Below, in pieces: positions 10,084 through 19,233 of a stretch of DNA of 64,000 bases. The stretch spans positions 248,001-312,000 of the forward strand of contig NZ_FQVP01000002.1 of the NCBI RefSeq assembly GCF_900129395.1, written 5' to 3'. Both the position numbers and the translations under genes were made by a program. This DNA comes from Pseudosulfitobacter pseudonitzschiae. Its GTDB lineage: Bacteria; Pseudomonadota; Alphaproteobacteria; Rhodobacterales; Rhodobacteraceae. Below the pieces are notes generated by a model. The model was not told where the DNA came from, did no database searches, and saw only the letters and a list, made by a program, of their open reading frames with translations. Position 1 is the first letter of the stretch. The number at the start of each line of letters is the position of its first letter.

Positions 10084-10920
10084 TCAGACCGGTACGTTGT
10101 CGATCAGCCGCACACCCTCAAGCCATGCCGCAACCAAAAGACGCCCCGGCGCGCTGGGGGTTTCCAGTGGGGCAAGGTCGCTGTCGCGCCGGTATTCAAG
10201 GTAATCAACCGGCCCGAACCCGGCCTGCTCCAACCGTGTCCGGGCGGCACCCAGTGCCTGCGACGCAGGCGTGCCGGCCACAATCGCGTCCGCGGCGGTG
10301 CGCAGCGCACTGTGGATGTCGCTGGCGCGTCGGCGCGCCGCATCGTCAAGGCGCAGGTTGCGCGACGACATCGCCAGCCCGTCCACCTCGCGATAGGTGG
10401 CGCAGCCGACGATCTCGACCGGAATATCCAGATCGGTGACCAGACGGCGCACCACTTTCAGTTGCTGGTAATCCTTCTCACCGAAAAAGGCGAAATCCGC
10501 ATCGGTTTGCAGCAGCAGCTTGGTCACCACCGTCGCCACACCGTCAAAATGGCCGGGCCGGTCGCCACCGCACAGACCATCGCTGACACCGCCGACCGAA
10601 ATCGTGGTGGCAAAGCCGTCGGGGTATATTTCTTCCGGGTCGGGCACATACAGCACATCCACCGCCAAAGGAGCCAGCTTTCGCGCGTCGTCCTCTTCGG
10701 TGCGTGGATACTTGGCCAGATCCTCCGCGTTGTTGAATTGGCGCGGGTTGACGAACAGCGTCACGATCACCCGGTCGGTGCGCGCCTTGGCGGCCTCGAC
10801 CAGGCTCAGATGCCCCGGATGCAGCGCCCCCATCGTCGGCACCACCCCGATGCTCTGCGCAGCGGCGCGCCATTTGCGGGTCAGGGCGCGCAAGGCCGCC
10901 TTGGTACGGATGATCTGCAT
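10084..10920 (-). CDS. panC: pantothenate synthetase
   Basis: A 278-residue enzyme that joins pantoate and beta-alanine with ATP to give pantothenate in CoA biosynthesis. Visible signatures are [18 protein letters not shown] (the HxGH nucleotide-binding motif), [21 protein letters not shown], the [10 protein letters not shown] segment and the KMSKS-like MSSRNLRL. Length matches the family. Its ATG overlaps the last base of panB (ATGA junction), so panB and panC form one translationally coupled operon in the order panB-panC. Confidence 0.97.
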   Translation of the reverse strand: MQIIRTKAALRALTRKWRAAAQSIGVVPTMGALHPGHLSLVEAAKARTDRVIVTLFVNPRQFNNAEDLAKYPRTEEDDARKLAPLAVDVLYVPDPEEIYPDGFATTISVGGVSDGLCGGDRPGHFDGVATVVTKLLLQTDADFAFFGEKDYQQLKVVRRLVTDLDIPVEIVGCATYREVDGLAMSSRNLRLDDAARRRASDIHSALRTAADAIVAGTPASQALGAARTRLEQAGFGPVDYLEYRRDSDLAPLETPSAPGRLLVAAWLEGVRLIDNVPV

Positions 10921-11744
10921 CAGGTCGCTCCTGCATCGGTAAACACATGTTCGGCGGCGGGGAACTGGCGCGCGCGCACCTCCTCGGCATAGGCCTGCAC
11001 CGCTGCCGTGGCATCAGCCGCCAGGTCGGCATAGCGTTTCACGAACCTGGGCTTGAAATCGGCAAACAGGCCCAGCATGTCGTCGATCACCAGGATCTGC
11101 CCGTCGCATCCCGCCGATGCACCAATCCCCACCGTGGGAATGTCGATCTCGGCGGTGATCTGGTCGGACAGGGCCGCAGGCACCTTTTCCAGCACCACCG
11201 AAAACGCGCCCGCCTCGGACACCGCGCGGGCATCGTCGCGGATGCGCGCGGCGTCGTCGCCCTTGCCCTGCACCCTATAGCCGCCCAGCGTGTTCACCGA
11301 TTGCGGCGTCAGCCCGACATGGCCCATCACCGGAATACCGCGCTGCACCAGAAAGCCGATGGTCTCGGCCATATGCCGCCCGCCCTCCAGCTTGACCGCG
11401 CCCGCGCCGGTCTCGGCCATGATCCGCACCGCATTGCGCAGCGCCTGCTGCGGGCTTTCCTCGTAGCTGCCAAAGGGCATGTCCACCACCATCAGCGCCC
11501 GTTCCAGCCCGCGCGCCACCGCCTGACCGTGCAGCACCATCATCTCCATCGTCACCGACAGGGTCGATGCCATGCCATGCAGCACCATGCCCACGCTGTC
11601 GCCGACCAGCACCAGATCGCATTGCGTGTCGGCAATCCGCGCAACCGGCGTGGTATAGGCCGTCAGGCAGACCAGCGGCGTGCCGCCCTTGCGGGCGCGA
11701 ATGGCGGCAGCGTCCAGCGCTTTGAGAGGCCGAGAAGTGCTCAT
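10920..11744 (-). CDS. panB: 3-methyl-2-oxobutanoate hydroxymethyltransferase
   Basis: A 274-residue enzyme that makes ketopantoate from 2-oxoisovalerate and methylene-tetrahydrofolate, the first committed step to pantothenate. Conserved stretches include [24 protein letters not shown] (metal-binding Asp), [16 protein letters not shown] and [14 protein letters not shown]. It is the first gene of the panBC operon and is separated from nadC by about 106 bp in which no clear promoter was identified. Confidence 0.97.
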   Translation of the reverse strand: MSTSRPLKALDAAAIRARKGGTPLVCLTAYTTPVARIADTQCDLVLVGDSVGMVLHGMASTLSVTMEMMVLHGQAVARGLERALMVVDMPFGSYEESPQQALRNAVRIMAETGAGAVKLEGGRHMAETIGFLVQRGIPVMGHVGLTPQSVNTLGGYRVQGKGDDAARIRDDARAVSEAGAFSVVLEKVPAALSDQITAEIDIPTVGIGASAGCDGQILVIDDMLGLFADFKPRFVKRYADLAADATAAVQAYAEEVRARQFPAAEHVFTDAGAT

Positions 11745-11850
11745 GTCGGTTGTCCTACCTTCGGTGCAGTCCCGCGCGTTTTAGGCGGATGGCGCGCATT
11801 GTGCAAGTGCAGCGTAATATTGTTGCGCAAACGGGGTGGTTTGCGCCAGA

Positions 11851-12702
11851 TTAAAAATCCAGACCCAAATCCAGCGTCTGCGCCGAATGCGTCAGCGCCC
11901 CGGACGAGATGTAATCGACCCCGGTCGCCGCCACCTCGGCAATCCGCTCCAGCCGCATGTTGCCCGAGGCCTCCAGCGTGATGCGCCCCGCCGCCATCGC
12001 CACGGCCTCGCGCAGGGTCGGCGTGTCCATATTGTCCAGCAACACGACATCCGCGCCGCCTTCGTCCAGCACCTCGGCCAACTGGTCCAGCCGGTCCACC
12101 TCGATCTCGGTGCGGATCATATGCGACGCACCCGCCTTGACCGCACGCAGCACCGGACGAATGCCCCCGGCGACGGCGATGTGGTTGTCCTTGATCAGGA
12201 TCGCGTCCGACAGCGAAAAGCGGTGGTTGAACCCGCCGCCATGCAGCACCGCCTGCTTTTCCACCAGCCGCAGCCCCGGCGTGGTCTTGCGGGTACAGGT
12301 GATGCGCGTGTCTGTCCCTGCCGCTTCGGCAACGAACGCAGCCGTCAGCGTCGCAATCCCGCTCAGCCGTCCGGCAAAGTTCAGCGCCACCCGCTCACCC
12401 GACAGGATCGACGCGGCACTGCCTTCGATCTCCATCAGCAGGTCACCGGCAGCGATGGTGCTGCCGTCGGGACAATGACAACTCACCTTCAACTGCGGAT
12501 CGACCAGCCCAAAGGCAATCTCCGCGATCTGCATCCCCGACACCACGCCCGGCGCCCGCGCCCGCAACTGCGCGCGATACCGCGTGCCCGCAGGGATCAC
12601 CGTGCGCGTGGTGATGTCACCATAAGTGCCCAGGTCCTCCATCAGCGCAGCGCGGATCAGCGGTTCCAGGATCAGGTCGGGCAGGGGCGGCAGTTGGGTC
12701 AT
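11851..12702 (-). CDS. nadC: nicotinate-nucleotide pyrophosphorylase (quinolinate phosphoribosyltransferase)
   Basis: A 283-residue enzyme converting quinolinate and PRPP to nicotinate mononucleotide in de novo NAD synthesis. Diagnostic segments are ALMEDLGTYGDITT, NFAGRLSGIATLT, CTRKTTPGLRLVEKQAVLHGG, LIKDNHI and ISSGALTHSAQTLDLGLDF. The ATG giving MTQLPPLPDL was chosen because it makes an ATGA overlap with nadB and gives the normal family N-terminus; a longer frame upstream only shadows nadB. It is the last gene of nadA-nadB-nadC. Confidence 0.97.
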   Translation of the reverse strand: MTQLPPLPDLILEPLIRAALMEDLGTYGDITTRTVIPAGTRYRAQLRARAPGVVSGMQIAEIAFGLVDPQLKVSCHCPDGSTIAAGDLLMEIEGSAASILSGERVALNFAGRLSGIATLTAAFVAEAAGTDTRITCTRKTTPGLRLVEKQAVLHGGGFNHRFSLSDAILIKDNHIAVAGGIRPVLRAVKAGASHMIRTEIEVDRLDQLAEVLDEGGADVVLLDNMDTPTLREAVAMAAGRITLEASGNMRLERIAEVAATGVDYISSGALTHSAQTLDLGLDF

Positions 12703-14267
12703 ACAAGGTCCGGTTCGTATTGAGCGCGCAGGGCCAGCGCCTGCGTCAGGGTCATGCGCGACCGTGCGCCCTCGGCGCCGTCGGTCTGGGGATAATCGGC
12801 GCGGAAATGCGCGCCACGGCTTTCGGTCCGCTTCAGCGCTGCGGCGGCAATCAGCGTCGCGGTGGCGGTCATGTTGTGCAGCACCATACAGGCAGGCTGC
12901 GCCGCCTCGATGGCGGCAATCTCGCCCAGGCAACGGGTCAGTCCGGCGGCATCGCGGATCACGCCCGCGCCATCGGTCATCGCCTGACGCAACCGCGCGA
13001 CCAGCGCGGCGTCAGGCGGCGTATCGGCGGCGAGGGCGGGCAGGGTGACAGGCTCCGCATCGGCCCAGGGGCCCAGCGCGGCCTCAAGGTCCAGCGCACA
13101 GCGCCGCGCATAGACCAGCGCCTCAAGCAGCCCGTTCGAGGCCAGCCGGTTCGCCCCGTGCAACCCGGTGGATGCCGCCTCGCCACAGACCCACAGCCCG
13201 CCCAGCGTGGCACGCCCGTCTGCGTCCGTCTCGATCCCGCCCATGTGGTAATGTGCGGCGGCGGCCACCGGGATGGGCTGCGTCACCGGGTCAATCCCCG
13301 CCTGCGCACAGGCCAGGGCGACCGCCGGAAACTCTTCCAGCACCCGCACACCCAGCGCCGCGCGCGTGTCCAGCATCGGTGTCAGCCCCGCCTGCGTCTG
13401 TGCGTAAACGCCGCGCGCCACGATATCGCGTGGGGCCAGCTCGGCGTCGGGGTGCAGCCCGACCATGAACCGGTCGCCGTCCCGGTTGATCAGAACCGCG
13501 CCCTCGCCCCGCAAAGCCTCGGTCGCCAGCGGCGCGGGATCGACCCCGCTCGCCACTGCCGTGGGGTGGAACTGCACGAATTCCGCATCCGCAATCACCG
13601 CCCCGGCGCGCGCCGCCATGCCGATCACCTGTCCGCGAATGCGCGGCGGGTTCGTGGTCAGCGCATACAGCCCGCCCGAGCCGCCACCCGCCAGCAGACA
13701 GGCCGCCCCGCGCAGGCGGATGGGCACGCTCAGCCCGTCGTCACATCGCGCCACGTCCACGGCCGCAACGCTGCCGTCCTCGCTGTGCAAGGCCACCGCC
13801 AGCACACCCTCCAGCACCTGAATCGATGGCGTTGCACGCACTTCCGCAATCAACGCGCGCATGATCTCGGCCCCCGCCTGATCGCCGCGCACCCGCACCA
13901 CCCGCGCATAACTGTGCGCCGCCTCGCGTGACATGACGTAACCGCCGTCCGCCGTGCGATCAAAGGGCGTGCCCAGCGCCGTCAGGTCCAGAATATGCGC
14001 CCGCGCCTCGGCGGTGACCTGATCGGCCACGCCTGCGTCCACCGTTCCCGCCCCGGCCCGCACCGTGTCGGCGGCATGGGCCTCGGCACTGTCGGCGGCA
14101 TCCATCGCGGCAGCCACCCCGCCCTGCGCCCAGGCCGAACTGGCCCCTTCGCCCAGCGTCTCGGGCGAGATCATCAGAACCGGACGCGGCGCCAGCTTCA
14201 GCGCCGCATAAAGCGCGCCCAGACCGGCCCCGACAATGATGATCCGACCGGTTTCAATCTCTTGCAT
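12699..14267 (-). CDS. nadB: L-aspartate oxidase
   Basis: A 522-residue FAD enzyme oxidising L-aspartate to iminoaspartate for quinolinate synthesis. It has an N-terminal dinucleotide motif (IIIVGAGLGALYAALKLA), an internal EFVQFHPTA segment, LINRDGDRFM, the AAHYHMGGIETD substrate region, the VCGEAASTGLHGANRLASN signature and a C-terminal SRGAHFRADYP. Length matches the family. Its ATG lies 5 bp after the nadA stop, and its stop overlaps the nadC start, so the three genes are one operon. Confidence 0.97.
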   Translation of the reverse strand: MQEIETGRIIIVGAGLGALYAALKLAPRPVLMISPETLGEGASSAWAQGGVAAAMDAADSAEAHAADTVRAGAGTVDAGVADQVTAEARAHILDLTALGTPFDRTADGGYVMSREAAHSYARVVRVRGDQAGAEIMRALIAEVRATPSIQVLEGVLAVALHSEDGSVAAVDVARCDDGLSVPIRLRGAACLLAGGGSGGLYALTTNPPRIRGQVIGMAARAGAVIADAEFVQFHPTAVASGVDPAPLATEALRGEGAVLINRDGDRFMVGLHPDAELAPRDIVARGVYAQTQAGLTPMLDTRAALGVRVLEEFPAVALACAQAGIDPVTQPIPVAAAAHYHMGGIETDADGRATLGGLWVCGEAASTGLHGANRLASNGLLEALVYARRCALDLEAALGPWADAEPVTLPALAADTPPDAALVARLRQAMTDGAGVIRDAAGLTRCLGEIAAIEAAQPACMVLHNMTATATLIAAAALKRTESRGAHFRADYPQTDGAEGARSRMTLTQALALRAQYEPDLV

Positions 14268-14272
14268 CGCGG

Positions 14273-15325
14273 TCAGGCCGCCTGTGCGCGCGACACGTCG
14301 ATCATCCGCTGCACTGCCACCCGCGCACGGTCAGCGACCTCCGGGTCCACCTCGACCGCGCCCTGCATGCTGTGCAGGGTCCACAGCACCTTTTCCAGCG
14401 TGATCATCTTCATGAACGGGCACATGTTGCAGGGGCCGACGAAATCCACATCCGGCATCGCGTTGGCAATGTTCGACCCCATCGAACATTCCGTCACCAA
14501 CAGCGCCTTTTCAGGCCGCTCGCTGTTCACATAGTCGATGATCCCGCTGGTCGAGCCGGAGAAATCCGCCTCGGCCACCACATCGGGCGGGCATTCGGGG
14601 TGCGCGATGATCCGCGTTGTCGGCTCAGAGGCGCGGAAATCGCGCAGGTCCTGCGCGGTGAACTGCTCGTGCACGATGCACGCCCCGTCCCACCACACGA
14701 TCCGCTTGTGCGGCACGTCCTTGGCCACGTTCTGCGCCAGGTACTTGTCCGGCGTCATGATCACCGTGTCGCTCTCCTGCGCCGCCACGATCTGCGCGGC
14801 ATTGGACGAGGTACAGCAAATGTCCGACGCGGCCTTCACCTCGGCCGTGGTGTTCACATAGGTCACCACCGGCGCACCGGGATATTTCGCCCGCATCTCG
14901 GCAATCCCCTCGGCGGTGATGCTCTCGGCCAGCGAACAGCCCGCGTCCATGTCGGGGATCAGAACCGTCTTGGACGGGTTCAGGATCTTCGAGGTCTCTG
15001 CCATGAAGTGCACGCCGCACTGCACGATCACATCCGCCTCGACCCTGGTCGCCTCGATCGCCAGTTGCAGGCTGTCGCCCACCACGTCGGCAATGCCGTG
15101 GTAAATCTGCGGCGTCATGTAGTTGTGCGCCAGAATGACCGCGTTGCGCTCTTTCTTCAGGGCGTTGATCGCCTTGATGTAGGGCGCGTAAATCGCGAAA
15201 TCGGGGGGCGACACCACGCGGTCCATACGCGCGTAAATCTCGGGCATTTCGGCTGCCAGGTCGACAGAAGGGGCCAGGTCATAGTGATTGCCCAGTTCGG
15301 AACGGATGTCGGTCAGGTCAAGCAT
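14273..15325 (-). CDS. nadA: quinolinate synthase A
   Basis: A 350-residue [4Fe-4S] enzyme condensing iminoaspartate with dihydroxyacetone phosphate. Typical segments are AVILAHNYMTPQIY, GDSLQLA, VQCGVHFMAETSKILNP and CNMCPFMKMITLEKVLW. Conserved cysteines occur near residues 103, 170-171 and 299-302, in the positions expected for the cluster ligands. The ATG at MLDLTDIR is preferred; a GTG 21 codons upstream would add a tail not usual for the family. It heads the nadABC operon, and a short palindrome about 90 bp upstream could be the operator. Confidence 0.96.
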   Translation of the reverse strand: MLDLTDIRSELGNHYDLAPSVDLAAEMPEIYARMDRVVSPPDFAIYAPYIKAINALKKERNAVILAHNYMTPQIYHGIADVVGDSLQLAIEATRVEADVIVQCGVHFMAETSKILNPSKTVLIPDMDAGCSLAESITAEGIAEMRAKYPGAPVVTYVNTTAEVKAASDICCTSSNAAQIVAAQESDTVIMTPDKYLAQNVAKDVPHKRIVWWDGACIVHEQFTAQDLRDFRASEPTTRIIAHPECPPDVVAEADFSGSTSGIIDYVNSERPEKALLVTECSMGSNIANAMPDVDFVGPCNMCPFMKMITLEKVLWTLHSMQGAVEVDPEVADRARVAVQRMIDVSRAQAA

Positions 15326-15415
15326 CTGTGCAGCCTCGTTTTGGGGCGCGCCACGGATCGCGGCGACAAGCTGGCACTTGTTAGCCACCTGCGACCGTGC
15401 TGTCCAGTCGCACGC

Positions 15416-15428
15416 TTACCTAGGGTAA
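15416..15428 (-). promoter_or_regulatory. palindromic site ttacc-tag-ggtaa upstream of nadA
   Basis: A perfect 5-bp inverted repeat around three bases sits about 90 bp before the nadA start, in the stretch that must hold its promoter. De novo NAD operons in proteobacteria are often repressed through a palindrome by NadQ, NrtR or NadR. I cannot tell which, and no regulator gene is adjacent. This is inference from position and symmetry. Confidence 0.35.
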
Positions 15429-15820
15429 ACCTCTTTCTGCCCTTGTTTGCGCTACCAACCACACCAATCGCCTCTGCCACGACGCACGGCCCCCGCGCAG
15501 CAGGGGGGCTTGTGCCAAACCAATCCTTGCTTTCGGCGCGGATTTTCCATAAGTCTTTGTTTTGTAAAGCCGCATCGCGGCGCGCGACCGCCCTGCCGAC
15601 TCTCTGGGGCATCATCGGCCCGGCCTCCTGTCTCCGGGCGCTGAAATTCCCGCCGCCTTTCGCCCCAGACCACACCACGCGACCCTTGCCACCGATCTGA
15701 CGGCACCCTGCACGCGCCCTCCCTCCACCGCGCAGGACCGCCGCGCCCCCACGGCCCGCGCACGCTTGTCGATCACGGACCCATTGCCGCCCGACCCCGC
15801 GGCCCGAAAGGACAAAACAC
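15429..15820. other. non-coding stretch between divergent nadA and a nucleotidyltransferase-like gene
   Basis: About 390 bases without a convincing gene. It is a GC-rich, C-skewed stretch on the plus strand, with an AT-richer patch near 15540-15575 that could carry a promoter for the plus-strand gene. A weak ribosome binding site (gaaagga) precedes the gene at 15821. The open frames here have no ribosome binding site and biased composition. Confidence 0.5.
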
Positions 15821-16642
15821 ATGAGCAACGACATCAAACGCGCGCCCGTGGCCGTGATACTGGCCACAGGCACCGGCGCGCACTTTGGCGCGGCAGCCGA
15901 CAAAAGCCCCGCCTGCCTGCGCAGCGTCGGCGGTTCGGTCATCCTGGAACGCACCCTGCGCAACTGCCTCAGCTGCGGCATCTCGCAGTTCGTGCTGGTG
16001 CTGGGCCACCGCGCCGAAGAGATCAGGCAATTTGTCGACAAAACCTTCCGTGGCATCCGCGTCACCTATGTGACCAACACCCGCTATGACAACAGCGGCT
16101 CCGCCCAGGCGCTGCTGCTGGCCCGTCAGGCCACCGGCATGTCCGAATTCGTCAAATTCGACGCCAGCGTGGTGTTCGAAGTCCGCATCCTGCGGCGGTT
16201 GCTGGACAGCAATGACACCAATGTGCTGTGCATGAACAGCACAACTCCCTCTGTTGACAACATGGTCAGGGTGATCACGGACGATCCGGCACCGGACATC
16301 GAAGCGGACCGGGCCATCACCCCCGAACGGGCCTTTGCCGCCGCCATCGGCATCGAAAAGATCGGCGCCAAAACCGGTGCGCGTCTTTTTGCGGAACTGG
16401 CGCAGATCATGGACGACCCGCTGCGGTCGAACGATCCCGACACCGTGGCCTACGCCCGGCTGTCAGCGGCCGGCACGCCCTTTCATGCGCTCGACATTGC
16501 GGGGCTGAACTGGGTCCGCATCGACACCAAGGCGGATTTTGACGCGGCCAACGCGATGTTCGGCTCTCCGGTCACCACCGTGTCACGCGGGCAGGAACGC
16601 GCCATTGATGCCGCCGCGCACAAACATACAGAATCGCTGTAG
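15821..16642 (+). CDS. nucleotidyltransferase-like protein, degenerate active-site loop
   Basis: A 273-residue protein with the overall order of the sugar-/choline-phosphate nucleotidyltransferase fold. It opens with a glycine-rich N-terminal loop (VAVILATGTGAHFG), then DKSPACLRSVGG, GISQFVLVLGHRAEEI, NTRYDNSGSAQALLLAR and a VVFEVRILRRLL segment where active enzymes place a product-binding acidic residue. The N-terminal loop lacks the usual AGxGxR(x)PxT pattern: AG is replaced by AT and the Arg is missing. It may be an inactive relative or use another substrate. It is monocistronic-looking, preceded by a 400-bp gap and followed after 163 bp by a small gene. Confidence 0.7.
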   Translation: MSNDIKRAPVAVILATGTGAHFGAAADKSPACLRSVGGSVILERTLRNCLSCGISQFVLVLGHRAEEIRQFVDKTFRGIRVTYVTNTRYDNSGSAQALLLARQATGMSEFVKFDASVVFEVRILRRLLDSNDTNVLCMNSTTPSVDNMVRVITDDPAPDIEADRAITPERAFAAAIGIEKIGAKTGARLFAELAQIMDDPLRSNDPDTVAYARLSAAGTPFHALDIAGLNWVRIDTKADFDAANAMFGSPVTTVSRGQERAIDAAAHKHTESL

Positions 16643-16805
16643 CCCCGCGATCGCAGGCCCTGCATCGGTCGCGGCGGCCAACCGCGCCCCGTGCTGTGCC
16701 GGCCCTCTTGACCCTCGGACCCAGGCGTCCGCATTGTCCTATCGACAAGGCCCCGCATCCCTGCCAAGCCTTGCGCGAACCACCCCTCCATCTCAGGATG
16801 CCGCC

Positions 16806-17087
16806 ATGACCGACGAACCCGAAAGCGCCTTCAAGGTCCATTACATCTGCCAGACCTACACCGAGAAAAAGACCGGCCGCGCAGGCCAGGTGGCCTTGGT
16901 GGTCGACAAACAGTTTCAATACACCACCGCCGAACAGGCCCGCGAACGCGCCGAACGCGAAAACCGCTCGGACACCTGCGCGGGGGCCGACGCCTACAGC
17001 GTCACCGAAGATGCAGGCTCGGGCGAGGTTTCAGAGCCGACATTCCTGGTCCGGCTGGGCAACGTGCCCGAATTCGACGCATTCTGA
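16806..17087 (+). CDS. conserved-looking small acidic protein of unknown function
   Basis: A 93-residue protein starting MTDEPESAFKVHYICQTYTE. It has no signal peptide or membrane segment and reads as one small alpha/beta domain: strands around VHYICQTYTE and QVALVVDKQFQY, a charged helix TTAEQARERAERENRSD, then VSEPTFLVRLGNVPEFDAF. The longer frame beginning 89 codons upstream runs through the end of the preceding gene and is unlikely. I do not recognise a family. It converges on the RTX gene with an 18-bp gap holding a strong hairpin. Confidence 0.7.
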   Translation: MTDEPESAFKVHYICQTYTEKKTGRAGQVALVVDKQFQYTTAEQARERAERENRSDTCAGADAYSVTEDAGSGEVSEPTFLVRLGNVPEFDAF

Positions 17088-17096
17088 ACGGGCAGG

Positions 17097-17117
17097 GCGC
17101 GGGCCTCAGGCCCGCGC
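17097..17117. terminator. GC hairpin spanning the RTX gene stop codon
   Basis: A perfect 9-bp stem (gcgcgggcc with ggcccgcgc) has a three-base loop, tca, which is exactly the stop codon of the minus-strand RTX gene. It sits between two convergent genes and could act as a bidirectional terminator or 3'-end stabiliser. No T run follows on either strand. Confidence 0.6.
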
Positions 17118-18617
17118 AAGATCCCGGTCAAAGCTGAGATCGTCATAGGTGAGCGATCCGGCACCCGGCACCGTCGCAATGACCCTGTCGAACAGCAGGA
17201 TATTGCTGCCTTCGCCATTCTCCCAGGGCTCGACCGTGACTTCCGTTGCCGACGGTCCCGAAAAGCCGGAAAAATCGCCGAAATAGCCAATGTTGATCAC
17301 GTCTTCGCTCGGATCGAAATCGGTGATCAGGACCGGCTCGGGGAACAGGTTGTCGCCATCATAGGCGTCATTGTCCACGTAGCGCATGTTGTGGTTGATC
17401 ACGAACACGTCCTCGCCTTCGCCACCGGTCAGAATGCCGCCATCGTTTGCAACCAGCGTATCGTTCCCTTCACCGCCGTTCAGCGTATCGACGTGCAGAT
17501 CGTGGACAACCTCGATGGGCGAGGTGCCATCATTATACGCCGTATAGGTGGCGCTGTTGGCGACGATGTAATCGTCCCCGGCACCGCCATTCAGAACGTC
17601 GCTGCCACCGTGATGGTTTTCGCCCGCGTAATCGCCACCGACATAGCCCGCGAAAATACTGTCATTGCCATCCCCGCCGTTGATCACATTGTCGGAATGG
17701 TTGCCCTCGATGATCGAACCGGCCTCGCCGTCGGTGTAATCAATGTCACCCGCGTTCTGTTCCAGAACGAAAGCAACATCCAGATCATCAAGCGTCATGC
17801 CCTGACCGCCGGTGATTTCCGCCACCAGCGTGTCGCCCATGTACACCTCGGCGCCCGTGCCATCGGCGCTGTCCTGAATGGTCAGCGGACCGGTGTCGCC
17901 TTCGCGGATGATGATGCTAAAGGCCAGCGTGTCCTGTCCCTGGACAAAATCGGTGATCTCGGTGACCCCCTCTTCGCCAATGTCGGCATGGATGAAAATG
18001 CTGTCATTGCCATCCCCGCCGGTGATCGTGCTGCCGCCATCGACACGGATGTCGTCATCACCGGCACCCCCATCCACGACCGACCCGTTCTCGATGCCTT
18101 CGTTCCGGCTCAGGTCATAGTCAACGATCAGATCGTCGCCGTCGCCCCCGTGCAGCGTATCGACACCGCCACCGCCATACAGCCGGTCATCGCCCGCGCC
18201 GCCATCCAGGAAATCCGCCCCGTCCGTCTCCGAAGACGTGCTGATCTGCGACGCATCCCCGTACAGTATGTCGTTCCCTTGCCCCCCGTACAGGCTGTCC
18301 GCACCGCCGTCGCCGGAAATGTCATCCCTGCCGAACTGCCCGAAAAGCTGGTCATCACCGGCACCGCCGCTCAGCGTGTCGCTGCCCGCCCGCCCGTACA
18401 CGATGTCATCACCTTCTTTTCCCAAAAGAAGATCCGCGCCGCTTGTCCCTTCAAGGGTCAACGACGGGTCAGGGATCGGGTCAACCGGATCGACCGGGTC
18501 CGTGGGCGTTTCAGGCGGAAGCGGATCAGGTGTATCCTCTGTGTCAGACGCAGAATCGTCGCTATCAATAAATGCGACAGCGCCCAGCATTGCCGCCATC
18601 ATGAACAAAAGTCCCAT
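17106..18617 (-). CDS. RTX (hemolysin-type) calcium-binding repeat protein
   Basis: A 503-residue acidic protein. After a short hydrophobic N-terminus (LLFMMAAMLGAVAFI) and a Pro/Asp-rich linker (about residues 20-50) it carries blocks of GGxGxDxLx nonapeptides, such as GADLLLGKEGDDIVYGRAGSD, GGAGDDRLYGGGGVDTLHGG and GGDGNDSIF. C-terminal segments of the type ITDFDPSEDVINIGYF resemble the M10 peptidase C-terminal/RTX fold. Such proteins bind calcium outside the cell and are exported by type I secretion through a C-terminal signal. No catalytic domain and no T1SS genes are visible here. The hydrophobic N-terminus is unusual for a T1SS substrate and may be a membrane anchor. Confidence 0.85.
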   Translation of the reverse strand: MGLLFMMAAMLGAVAFIDSDDSASDTEDTPDPLPPETPTDPVDPVDPIPDPSLTLEGTSGADLLLGKEGDDIVYGRAGSDTLSGGAGDDQLFGQFGRDDISGDGGADSLYGGQGNDILYGDASQISTSSETDGADFLDGGAGDDRLYGGGGVDTLHGGDGDDLIVDYDLSRNEGIENGSVVDGGAGDDDIRVDGGSTITGGDGNDSIFIHADIGEEGVTEITDFVQGQDTLAFSIIIREGDTGPLTIQDSADGTGAEVYMGDTLVAEITGGQGMTLDDLDVAFVLEQNAGDIDYTDGEAGSIIEGNHSDNVINGGDGNDSIFAGYVGGDYAGENHHGGSDVLNGGAGDDYIVANSATYTAYNDGTSPIEVVHDLHVDTLNGGEGNDTLVANDGGILTGGEGEDVFVINHNMRYVDNDAYDGDNLFPEPVLITDFDPSEDVINIGYFGDFSGFSGPSATEVTVEPWENGEGSNILLFDRVIATVPGAGSLTYDDLSFDRDLARA

Positions 18618-18662
18618 GGTATTGCTCCGGTCAGAAAGGTTCGTAATAGAGTTCTAATATAT

Positions 18663-18678
18663 GTAGAAACATTTCTAC
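18663..18678 (-). promoter_or_regulatory. 16-bp palindrome upstream of the RTX gene
   Basis: The sequence gtagaaacatttctac is a perfect 7-bp inverted repeat around ca, lying about 46-61 bp before the RTX start codon inside an AT-rich promoter-like patch (18640-18680). Position and symmetry suggest an operator; the regulator is unknown. Confidence 0.45.
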
Positions 18679-18882
18679 TATGGGTTGGCGATATTCGGTT
18701 GTCCATAGCCGTGCGAGTTAAATGCCAATTGAATCAACAGCCCCGGCCCTCGGACTCCGACACCCATCGCCGCCACGGGCAGTCCCGCAAAAGCAACCAG
18801 CCCGCGCAGACGCATAATCACGCATCAGTCGAGAGACCGCGCTCGCCAAGGCCGTAAACATCACTGTCGGGTGATGATTCAC
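18679..18882. other. gene-free stretch left of the tRNA-Thr islet
   Basis: No supported gene. The stretch changes from AT-rich promoter sequence next to the RTX gene to GC-rich sequence, ending where the tRNA-Thr fragment starts. Open frames here lack ribosome binding sites and recognisable protein content. Confidence 0.5.
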
Positions 18883-18908
18883 GGTGCTGCTGGAGGGAAT
18901 TGAACTCT
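18883..18908 (-). repeat. 26-bp copy of the 3' end of tRNA-Thr (putative att site)
   Basis: It matches bases 49-74 of the intact tRNA-Thr gene (20396-20421) at 25 of 26 positions and in the same orientation. It covers part of the T arm and the acceptor 3' side; upstream of it the tRNA similarity stops abruptly. A directly repeated tRNA 3' end downstream of an intact tRNA is the usual footprint of site-specific integration by a tyrosine recombinase. Confidence 0.8.
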
Positions 18909-19233
18909 GAATATAAATCAGTGTCTTAACTGGGGCTTTTTGACATCCTTCCTAGGCGCTCAATTGTAACACAAACGAATATCGTTCCGGCAGTCCGCAG
19001 TTCGCAAGGCAATTGTGCTTCAAAGACGGCCACCCCCTCATTGTTAGCACTTCGCGAACAACAGGTGACATGTGCTCTGCGACAAGAGCACCATCCAAGC
19101 GACCAAAACGCCGACAATGCCATGGCGAGACAACCAGGTCATGCATACATTCGGGTGTTTATGCTCTATAGCCAACGCAATTGTGACAGGGTGCCGTGTG
19201 GACTTACCGCCTTCGCTTACACACTTATCAATT

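Noticed and set aside
18926-19146. Short minus-strand frames in the tRNA islet as integrase remnants
   Set aside because: No tyrosine-recombinase motif (such as HxLRHT or GH) is visible in them; they have no start signals.
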